A stretch of 8,230 nucleotides of DNA, from NCBI GenBank assembly GCA_030673585.1, contig DAOVIU010000035.1:1-8230 (forward strand), given 5' to 3'. This stretch comes from Pseudomonadota bacterium. GTDB lineage: Bacteria > Desulfobacterota > BSN033 > G020346125. The notes below the pieces were generated by a model. That model saw only the letters and a list, made by a program, of their open reading frames with translations, was not told where the DNA came from and ran no database searches. Positions 1-4,530 of the stretch are shown piece after piece. Positions within the stretch are counted from its first letter, which is position 1. Each line of letters begins with the position of its first letter. A program made the position numbers and the translations under genes.

Positions 1-1199
1 CCCTTTATCTCGTCGTTCAACTGATCAGGCCTGCACAGGATATGGGCATCGTCTTGTGTAAACTCCCTGACCCTCAAAAGGCCGTGCAGGACACCACTCC
101 TTTCGTGCCGATGCACCTTCCCCAGTTCGAAATACCTTATCGGCAGATCCCGATAGCTCCTGATCTTAGACTTAAAGATCAGCATGTGGGCAAGGCAATT
201 CATCGGTTTTAAGGCATATTCGCTCTCGTCAACCTTGGTAAAATACATGAGCTCCCGGTAATTTTCAAGGTGTCCGGACTTCTCCCATAATTCCCTCTTC
301 AGGATCTGGGGTCCCATGACGATGTGGTACCCTCGTCTGAGGTGCTCCTTCTTCTCGAAATCCTCTATAATTGTCCTGAGAAGTGCTCCCTTGGGATGGT
401 ATATTACCAATCCGGCTCCAGCCTCTTCGTGGATACTGAATAGGTCTAACTCCCTGCCCAACTTCCGATGGTCACGCCTTTGAGCCTCCTCTATCTTTTC
501 GAGGTAATCCTCGAGAGAATCCCGGTCTGTAAAGGCCGTCCCGTAAATCCTCTGCAACATTTTGTTCCGTTCGTCCCCCCTCCAGTACGCCCCTGCTATA
601 CTGAGAAGTCTGTAAGCCTTGATCTTTCCCGTCGATGGAATATGGGGCCCCCGACAAAGGTCCACAAAATCGCCTGATCGATAAATGGAGACGGCGTCGT
701 CATTCAAATCCCTTAATAGTTCAACCTTATAGGTTTCTCCCTGCCCTTCGAATAGCTTAATGGCTTCGGCTCTGGAAATCTCTTCCCGAATAAAGGGGAT
801 ATCTCGCCTGATGAATTCTGCCATCTTCTCCTCGATCCGGGGAAGATCTTCGGGAGTAAAGGACCCTTCGTAGTCGAAATCATAGTAAAATCCCTTTTCG
901 ATTGAAGGACCGATGGAGACTTTCACTCCTTTATAGAGCTCCTTGACGGCGTAAGCCATTACATGGGAGGTGCTATGCCGCAATATGTTCAGTCCATCCT
1001 CCGAATCCAAGGTGACCAAGTCCAGAGAGCCAGAATGCTCGAGGGTTGTATTCAGGTCCACGAGCTGCCCGTCAATTCTCCCCGCCACGAGTTGATCGGT
1101 GGAATCTTTTCCCAATGCCTTTGCCAATTCTGCAATGGTGGTGCCCTTGTTTACCCGCTTTTTGGACCCGTCCGATATGGTGATCGTTACCTGTTCCAT
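1..1199 (-). CDS. thrS: Threonyl-tRNA synthetase, N-terminal 399 residues (3' end beyond window)
   Basis: Cytosolic class II synthetase that attaches threonine to tRNA-Thr and hydrolyses mischarged Ser-tRNA-Thr. Domains seen in order: TGS domain (about 1-60, starting [14 protein letters not shown]); editing domain with H75xxxH79 and C182RGPH186; catalytic core from about 245, with zinc ligands C335 (KPMNCLAHM) and H386 (TQDDAHI) and motif 2 around [12 protein letters not shown]. These positions are within one or two residues of the E. coli enzyme, so nothing is missing in the visible part. The frame is open to position 3; the third zinc histidine, motif 3 and the anticodon-binding domain must lie outside. 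The ATG at 1199 is preceded by the purine-rich GGAAGGGGGA. The family often has MNCPGHM where this has MNCLAHM; from memory the latter occurs in deltaproteobacterial ThrRS. Transcription probably comes from the tRNA-Val promoters through the hairpin at 1225-1266. Identification is near certain. Confidence 0.98.
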   Translation of the reverse strand, partial: MEQVTITISDGSKKRVNKGTTIAELAKALGKDSTDQLVAGRIDGQLVDLNTTLEHSGSLDLVTLDSEDGLNILRHSTSHVMAYAVKELYKGVKVSIGPSIEKGFYYDFDYEGSFTPEDLPRIEEKMAEFIRRDIPFIREEISRAEAIKLFEGQGETYKVELLRDLNDDAVSIYRSGDFVDLCRGPHIPSTGKIKAYRLLSIAGAYWRGDERNKMLQRIYGTAFTDRDSLEDYLEKIEEAQRRDHRKLGRELDLFSIHEEAGAGLVIYHPKGALLRTIIEDFEKKEHLRRGYHIVMGPQILKRELWEKSGHLENYRELMYFTKVDESEYALKPMNCLAHMLIFKSKIRSYRDLPIRYFELGKVHRHERSGVLHGLLRVREFTQDDAHILCRPDQLNDEIK

Positions 1200-1224
1200 T
1201 CCCCCTTCCTTCCCAGGAAAGCAA

Positions 1225-1266
1225 GAAAAGGCATCATTAAACGGCCTTCACTAATGATGCCTTTTC
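1225..1266 (-). promoter_or_regulatory. 15-bp terminator-like hairpin in the thrS leader
   Basis: Positions 1225-1239 and 1252-1266 are perfect inverted repeats of 15 bp (arm GAAAAGGCATCATTA) with a 12-nt loop. On the minus strand the descending arm ends in CCTTTTCTTGC, so the element has the shape of an intrinsic terminator with a short U-rich tail; the A-rich other side would make it work on both strands. It ends 25 nt before the thrS ATG. That gap holds the ribosome binding site and is too short for a promoter, so transcripts reaching thrS must pass this element. It may be an attenuator, a translational operator, or a leaky terminator of the tRNA unit. No T-box sequence (AGGGTGGNACCGCG-like) is visible, and the short leader frames I checked have no run of Thr codons. 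The structure is certain; its role is inferred. Confidence 0.75.
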
Positions 1267-1330
1267 AATCAATATTAGAATAACTGGCCGGGAAACAGAT
1301 CTAACCTTTCTGGAAAATCGACGGTTAAAA

Positions 1331-1405
1331 TGGTAGGCACGGGCGGTTTCGAACCGCCGACTTCTACCGCGTCAAGGTAGCGCTCTCCCCCTGAGCTACG
1401 TGCCT
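1331..1405 (-). tRNA. tRNA-Val(GAC) with encoded CCA
   Basis: The minus strand folds into a complete cloverleaf. The acceptor stem AGGCACG pairs with CGTGCCT, followed by T8 A9. The D stem is GCTC/GAGC with loop AGGGGGA. The anticodon stem is CTACC/GGTAG with loop TTGACGC, giving anticodon GAC (valine). The variable region is AAGTC (5 nt). The T stem is GGCGG/CCGCC with loop TTCGAAA. Discriminator A73 is followed by a genomically encoded CCA at 1331-1333. The mature length is 72 nt plus CCA. It lies 131 bp upstream of thrS and 93 bp downstream of the rsmA stop, on the same strand, with two good promoters directly before it. All stems are perfectly paired, so it is probably functional. Confidence 0.97.
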
Positions 1406-1420
1406 ACGAAAAACGTAAAA

Positions 1421-1449
1421 TGTTTACCAATATTTGCGGCGATTGTCAA
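1421..1449 (-). promoter_or_regulatory. Proximal sigma70-type promoter of tRNA-Val/thrS
   Basis: On the minus strand a perfect -35 TTGACA (1444-1449) is followed, after exactly 17 bp, by TAAACA (1421-1426, 3 of 6 to TATAAT). Transcription would start near 1414, about 9 nt before the tRNA 5' end at 1405. The perfect -35, ideal spacing and position directly before a tRNA gene support it despite the weak -10. Confidence 0.65.
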
Positions 1450-1466
1450 GCACTTTTTTACATAAG

Positions 1467-1495
1467 ATAGTAAATTTATTTGGGAAACATGTCAA
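1467..1495 (-). promoter_or_regulatory. Distal sigma70-type promoter of tRNA-Val/thrS
   Basis: On the minus strand TTGACA (1490-1495) is followed after 17 bp by TACTAT (1467-1472, 4 of 6 to TATAAT) in an A/T-rich stretch. Its -35 begins 4 bp after the rsmA stop codon. A start near 1460 would give a leader of roughly 55 nt before the tRNA. Together with the proximal promoter it forms a tandem pair whose -35 boxes are 46 bp apart. Confidence 0.65.
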
Positions 1496-1498
1496 CCG

Positions 1499-2392
1499 TT
1501 ATTTTGGACTAATTGAAGTTATGCCCTTGGATATGGCCTCACTGAGGGCGGCGAATTCCTCCAGGGTTAGAGTCTCCCCCCTTCTCGTCGGGTTGATCCC
1601 AGCCCTCCGGAAATTTGCCTCAACATCCCCTGCCTTCGAATTGAGAAAGCCGAAATTTTTTAAGGCGTTTTTCAGGGTCTTACGCCGATGCCCAAAGGAT
1701 GCCTTCACGACTTTCCGAAAAATGGCCTCATCCTTAATCTCAACCCGTGGTTTTTGAAGAAAATCGAACCTTACCACCGCTGATTCAACCTTGGGCCTGG
1801 GATAGAACAAAGAAGGTGGCACGAGGAACCGGATGGATGTATCGCAGTAGAGCTGAAGGAGGACCGATAAAATCCCGTATTGTTTTCCCCCTGGGGCGGC
1901 AACGATTCTTTCCGCCACTTCTTTCTGGAACATGAGCGTCATGCCCGAAAAGGCATCCCTCATCTCGACGAAACAGAAGAGGAGCTGCGTGGAAATGCTA
2001 TAGGGAAGATTGGCAACTATCTTGAACTTTTCACCCCATTTCCTGGATTCACCCAGGAAATCGAATTTCAAGGCATCCCCACGATGAAGCACGATGTTAT
2101 CATAATCATCTAGGCGGTCCTTTAGCAGGGCCACTATGGATTCGTCGATCTCGATGGCGATCACCCTTCTGGCCTTCGAGGCCAATAGCATTGTCATCTC
2201 TCCCAGCCCAGGGCCCACCTCCAGTACCACATCCTGCGAATCCACCTCAGCACTCCGAATCATCGCCATCATGATCCCCCTATCTACTAAGAAGTGCTGG
2301 CCAAGCCTCTTGGCGGGGGAGATGGAATATTTTGCCAAAAGCCTTCTCACCGAGATCATACCAGCCCTTTTGACTCCCTTTTCTCCCCGCAT
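1499..2392 (-). CDS. rsmA: 16S rRNA (adenine1518-N6/adenine1519-N6)-dimethyltransferase
   Basis: RsmA (KsgA) transfers four methyl groups from SAM to two adjacent adenines near the 3' end of 16S rRNA, a late check in 30S assembly in the cytosol. Visible motifs (297-aa numbering): KRLGQHFLVD at about 28-37, the N-terminal family signature; SAM-binding motif I LEVGPGLGEM (57-66) and the acidic end of the next strand IEID (80-83); catalytic motif NLPY (128-131); C-terminal FGHRRKTLKNAL (233-244), typical of RsmA. Two starts are possible. The ATG at 2392 has AAGGA very close to it. The ATG at 2359 (residue 12) has AAGGG 5 nt upstream and gives an N-terminus (MISVRRLLAKY) closer to other family members. 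The gene begins 20 bp after tsaD ends, so it is probably cotranscribed. No hairpin terminator follows, so some transcripts may continue into the tRNA-Val unit. Confidence 0.97.
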   Translation of the reverse strand: MRGEKGVKRAGMISVRRLLAKYSISPAKRLGQHFLVDRGIMMAMIRSAEVDSQDVVLEVGPGLGEMTMLLASKARRVIAIEIDESIVALLKDRLDDYDNIVLHRGDALKFDFLGESRKWGEKFKIVANLPYSISTQLLFCFVEMRDAFSGMTLMFQKEVAERIVAAPGGKQYGILSVLLQLYCDTSIRFLVPPSLFYPRPKVESAVVRFDFLQKPRVEIKDEAIFRKVVKASFGHRRKTLKNALKNFGFLNSKAGDVEANFRRAGINPTRRGETLTLEEFAALSEAISKGITSISPK

Positions 2393-2412
2393 GGTCCTTG
2401 CCTATGAGACGT

Positions 2413-3402
2413 CTAAATTGGCAAATTAGAAAAAGCATCAAGCGTCAGCGGGGATATCCGCCCTCGCTCCAAATAGTAATGTCCAATCACCCCGATCATA
2501 GCCGCATTGTCGGTGCACAGAATGGGGGATGGAATATACACCTCAAGGCCTTCCTTTTTAGCTGTCTCCTGCAAATGAGTACGCAACCTCGAGTTGGAAG
2601 CTACACCCCCGGATAAAACGATCCTTGGCAAATCCAGGACCTGGGACGCTTGCACTGCCTTTGAAACCAGGACATCCACCACCGCCTCCTGGAAGCTTGC
2701 AGCGATATCTTCCACCCGGAAGTGAGGATGTTTCCTCACATAATGAAGTACGGAGGTCTTGATTCCGCTGAAACTAAAATCAAAGGAATCCTTGGAAATG
2801 AAAGCCCTGGGGAAGGGGATGGCATGTGGATCTCCCCCTCTTGCGACTTCATCGATTACCGGGCCCCCTGGGTATCCGAGGTTTAACAGCTTTGCCACCT
2901 TATCGAATGCCTCTCCCGCCGCATCATCCCTGGTGCCCCCAAGCCATTCATAACTCCCGAAGTGGTCCACTCGATAGAGACAGGTGTGCCCGCCCGAGAC
3001 TACGAGGCCGATAAAGGGAAATCGTAATCCTGGCTTTTCTAAAAGGATCGCCGAGAAATGCCCCTCCACGTGGTTTACGCCGACAAAGGGAAGGTTCCGG
3101 GCATAGGCGATTGCCTTGGCCACCGAAAGCCCCACCAAAAGCGAACCGATTAATCCAGGACCATTGGTGGCCGCGATACCCTCCACATGGTCCAGGCTAA
3201 TGCCCGCTACACGTAAGGCCTCCCTGATGACGGGAATGATGGCCTCGATATGCTTTCGCGAAGCCAGTTCCGGAACAACGCCTCCGTACTTGCGATGTAC
3301 TTGGGTTTGGGACGAGACGACGTTGGAAAGCGCCTTTTTACCCCCGACGATTACCGCCGCTGCCGTCTCATCACAGGAAGATTCAATGGCTAAGATGAGC
3401 AT
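2413..3402 (-). CDS. tsaD: tRNA N6-adenosine threonylcarbamoyltransferase
   Basis: TsaD (Kae1/Gcp family, ASKHA fold) transfers the threonylcarbamoyl group from TC-AMP to A37 of tRNAs that decode ANN codons, working in the cytosol with TsaB and TsaE. Visible features: N-terminal phosphate-1 loop AIESSCDET (5-13); HIEA (51-54); metal ligands H111 and H115 in VNHVEGH; SGGHT (136-140); SGGVASN (264-270); and CTDNAAMIG (296-304) with metal ligand D298. At 329 residues it is close to the usual 330-345. The start MLILAIESSCDET is the canonical one, although there is no good Shine-Dalgarno directly before it: the nearest purine run, GGAG, is about 20 nt away. rsmA follows after 20 bp. TsaB and TsaE are not in the window. 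The upstream 557 bp is non-coding and structured, so this is probably the first gene of a tsaD-rsmA operon. Confidence 0.98.
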   Translation of the reverse strand: MLILAIESSCDETAAAVIVGGKKALSNVVSSQTQVHRKYGGVVPELASRKHIEAIIPVIREALRVAGISLDHVEGIAATNGPGLIGSLLVGLSVAKAIAYARNLPFVGVNHVEGHFSAILLEKPGLRFPFIGLVVSGGHTCLYRVDHFGSYEWLGGTRDDAAGEAFDKVAKLLNLGYPGGPVIDEVARGGDPHAIPFPRAFISKDSFDFSFSGIKTSVLHYVRKHPHFRVEDIAASFQEAVVDVLVSKAVQASQVLDLPRIVLSGGVASNSRLRTHLQETAKKEGLEVYIPSPILCTDNAAMIGVIGHYYLERGRISPLTLDAFSNLPI

Positions 3403-3496
3403 TGTTTATCGCGAAAAAGTCACTCCGCCAGTATCGAAGAAGATGGGCAATAATCCGGCTGAAAAACGCGGGATTGCAAGTAAGATCACGACCTTA

Positions 3497-3535
3497 TGAA
3501 AAAATTCGGTGAGCACTGGACCTTGAATTTTTTCA
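3497..3535. repeat. 11-bp perfect inverted repeat upstream of tsaD
   Basis: TGAAAAAATTC (3497-3507) and GAATTTTTTCA (3525-3535) are perfect reverse complements separated by 17 nt, about 95 bp upstream of the tsaD start. The arms are very A/T-rich, so an RNA hairpin would be weak. As DNA it could be an operator for a dimeric regulator. There is no U-tract of terminator type. Function unknown. Confidence 0.55.
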
Positions 3536-3571
3536 GAAATTGTGATATTTTTAATTTACTATATGGGGGCG

Positions 3572-3592
3572 CATAGTTCAGCAATGACTATG
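3572..3592. repeat. Hairpin CATAGT/ACTATG with a loop matching a nearby segment
   Basis: CATAGT (3572-3577) and ACTATG (3587-3592) pair around a 9-nt loop TCAGCAATG; a further two pairs form outside one mismatch. The loop contains AGCAATG (3580-3586), which is the reverse complement of CATTGCT at 3615-3621. A pseudoknot or an alternative long-range helix is therefore possible in RNA of either strand. The 7-nt match could be chance. Confidence 0.4.
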
Positions 3593-3637
3593 GGCGAAAA
3601 TCAGAGAGATGCAACATTGCTCGCCGCCGACTGAAAA

Positions 3638-3673
3638 TGTTAGGTTTTTTTCATCACCTCCTTTCACCTAACA
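3638..3673 (-). repeat. 8-bp inverted repeat enclosing a perfect Shine-Dalgarno sequence
   Basis: TGTTAGGT (3638-3645) and ACCTAACA (3666-3673) are perfect reverse complements with a 20-nt loop. On the minus strand the loop reads GAAAGGAGGTGATGAAAAAA. Its first 13 nt are the full complement of the conserved 16S rRNA tail ATCACCTCCTTTC. The ATG inside it opens only a four-codon frame (MKKT, stop at 3640-3642) and sits just 2 nt after GGAGG, which is too close for normal initiation. No real gene follows. It may be a decayed start region, a ribosome-binding decoy, or part of a structured RNA. Confidence 0.5.
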
Positions 3674-3757
3674 AACCCTGCTCTGAGGGTCCAGCCGACC
3701 ACCCCCATACCCCCCTTTCTTCCTTGGGTTTTCCACGATCTACCATGTGACTTCTAC

Positions 3758-3795
3758 AAAAAGCTGCTCACTGCCGCCTCCCTCTTCAAGCTTTT
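3758..3795 (-). terminator. Possible weak terminator hairpin
   Basis: AAAAGCT (3789-3795 as read on the minus strand) and AGCTTTT (3759-3765) can form a 7-bp stem with a 23-nt G-rich loop. The descending arm runs directly into TTTTTG on the minus strand. The loop is long and the stem A/T-rich, so it is a poor intrinsic terminator. It is the only candidate found after the metallopeptidase gene. Confidence 0.25.
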
Positions 3796-3827
3796 CAGTG
3801 TTGCGGTGCTGCAGTCAAAAGATCCCA

Positions 3828-3938
3828 TCAAAAGGAAAGGTTGAGGGGCATACCGTCGCGCGCGGCTATTACCATCAAACCCGTTTCCTCCTCAAGGCTT
3901 TTCGCCACATCCCAGGGTTTAGCCCTGAACATGGTCAT
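3828..3938 (-). CDS. Small ORF of 36 codons after the metallopeptidase (uncertain)
   Basis: The ORF begins MTMFRAKPWDVAKSLEEE and ends DGMPLNLSF. It starts 21 bp after the TGA of the metallopeptidase and is in the same frame as that gene. No Shine-Dalgarno is visible before the ATG. Its composition looks protein-like: a charged amphipathic helix (VAKSLEEETG), then a hydrophobic strand (LMVIAAR). The order of helix, strand, Ala-Arg and Asn loosely recalls the C-terminal end of FdhD-type proteins, but this is a weak impression from a short stretch. Its stop overlaps the ATG of another short frame (TGATG). It could be a small protein, a gene remnant, or chance. Not recognised with any certainty. 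Confidence 0.25.
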   Translation of the reverse strand: MTMFRAKPWDVAKSLEEETGLMVIAARDGMPLNLSF

Positions 3939-3959
3939 GCCGAAATGGCTGGGTCCCCT

Positions 3960-4337
3960 TCACTCATTCCCTTCAATTTCCCTCAATTCGGATTCGGCCA
4001 AGCCAAAGAAATGGCCGATTTCGTGTATGACCGTCCTTCGGATCTGAATGAGGAGCTCCTTCCGGTTCCGAACACGAGCTTCAATGGGTCTTTGATAGAT
4101 GACTATCCTATCGGGCAGTACATTGCCATAACGGACTCCTCTGTGTTTTAGGGGAACTCCTTGATAAAGTCCGAGGAGCCCAAGTGGGGATTTCACCCCG
4201 AGTTGGCGAGTGATCTCCTTTGGGGGGGCTTCCTCCACCATTATCACAATGTTCTCCAGCCTATCCCGAAACCTCTTGGGCAGCTCTTCGAGGGCCTTCG
4301 AAACGAGTTTTTCAAACTCATCCCTGCTTAAGCGCAT
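3960..4337 (-). CDS. Zincin-like metallopeptidase family protein (PF06262 / COG3824 type)
   Basis: This 125-residue protein carries the zinc-protease signature HEIGH (105-109) continued as HExxHxxGxxE with G112 and E115; in this family the third ligand position is usually D or E. The N-terminal part (MRLSRDEFEKLVSKALEELP) is the helix typical of these minimal metallopeptidases. A PLGLLGLYQGVPL segment (51-63) matches the conserved LLGLYxGxPL stretch. There is no signal peptide or membrane segment, so it is probably cytosolic. The family is structurally characterised but its physiological substrate is not established. Length is normal. AGAAGG touches the ATG directly; the start is nevertheless the family's usual one. 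The upstream small ORF (4328-4420) overlaps the start by 10 nt, which suggests coupled translation. No strong promoter is visible between it and the terminator at 4465-4490. Confidence 0.9.
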   Translation of the reverse strand: MRLSRDEFEKLVSKALEELPKRFRDRLENIVIMVEEAPPKEITRQLGVKSPLGLLGLYQGVPLKHRGVRYGNVLPDRIVIYQRPIEARVRNRKELLIQIRRTVIHEIGHFFGLAESELREIEGNE

Positions 4338-4420
4338 CCTTCTGACTTAATCTCCCCGTCCTCATTCACGTCAAGAGATTTCCGAAAAACTCGCTCTTCG
4401 CTTCTTTTCAGAGATCTCAT
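4328..4420 (-). CDS. Small ORF of 30 codons with a half EF-hand (uncertain)
   Basis: Residues 17-28, DVNEDGEIKSEG, match the calcium-binding EF-hand loop (D-x-N-x-D-G-x-I) at positions 1, 3, 5, 6 and 8; position 12 is G instead of E. They follow a charged amphipathic stretch (LKRSEERVFRKSL) that fits the entering helix. The exiting helix is missing: the frame ends after two more residues (CA, stop). The last 10 nt overlap the start of the metallopeptidase gene, so the two could be translationally coupled. No convincing Shine-Dalgarno precedes the ATG. The frame stays open upstream beyond the ATG to the acetoacetyl-CoA synthetase terminator, so it may be the tail of a decayed gene. A second frame, 4371-4457 (28 codons), overlaps it and has no recognisable motif. 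Confidence 0.35.
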   Translation of the reverse strand: MRSLKRSEERVFRKSLDVNEDGEIKSEGCA

Positions 4421-4464
4421 TAAGAAGTTTGACTGGCCACGGAGCAGCCATTGCCATCGATGAC

Positions 4465-4490
4465 GAAAAGAGCCGGAAAAATCTTCCGGC
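4465..4490 (-). terminator. Rho-independent terminator after acetoacetyl-CoA synthetase
   Basis: On the minus strand GCCGGAA (4484-4490) pairs perfectly with TTCCGGC (4472-4478) around a 5-nt loop, followed by TCTTTTC. The G/C-rich 7-bp stem plus T-rich tail is a good intrinsic terminator. It lies about 40 bp after the stop codon of the synthetase gene and separates it from the metallopeptidase unit. Confidence 0.8.
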
Positions 4491-4530
4491 CCCATAAGCT
4501 TCAGCGCCTACCTCCCCCCTTCACATCCCC

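Larger units (their letters stand above)
3403..3959. other. Non-coding, hairpin-rich region between metallopeptidase and tsaD
   Basis: These 557 bp carry no convincing gene on either strand; the longer frames are plus-strand ORFs with no family resemblance. The region is rich in inverted repeats: 3497-3535, 3572-3592, 3638-3673 and 3759-3795. On the minus strand only short frames occur: a 36-codon ORF (3828-3938), then a 24-codon ORF from 3828 whose ATG overlaps the previous stop (TGATG). After the TAG at 3754 that second frame continues with further stops at 3664, 3640, 3601, 3559 and 3556. It could be a decayed gene, a structured RNA or 5' leader of tsaD-rsmA, or a dispersed intergenic repeat. 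I could not match it to a known riboswitch, SRP RNA, 6S RNA or tmRNA. No strong promoter for tsaD was found in it. Confidence 0.6.

Noticed and set aside
1200..1330. T-box riboswitch or Thr-codon leader peptide controlling thrS.
   Set aside because: No T-box consensus is present, the interval is too short for a T-box stem I, and the short frames before the hairpin lack a run of Thr codons.
1434..1757. Plus-strand ORFs over rsmA, tsaD, aacS and the TRAP gene (about 60-146 codons).
   Set aside because: Each lies opposite a clearly conserved gene and shows shadow-frame composition with no recognisable domain.
3653..3665. The plus strand ATCACCTCCTTTC is identical to the 3' tail of 16S rRNA; possible rRNA fragment.
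   Set aside because: The sequence just before it does not match the rest of the 16S end, so only the anti-Shine-Dalgarno core is shared.
3597..3962. In the metallopeptidase frame every stop found between 3962 and about 3650 is TGA, raising the idea of recoding or selenocysteine.
   Set aside because: The metallopeptidase ends at its family-typical length, the TGAs are too many and too close, no convincing SECIS-like hairpin follows the first one, and translation between them is not family-like. Chance is the better explanation.
3747..4151. 134-codon plus-strand ORF across the intergenic region and metallopeptidase.
   Set aside because: It is antisense to the conserved metallopeptidase, has no family resemblance and no ribosome binding site; it is a shadow frame.
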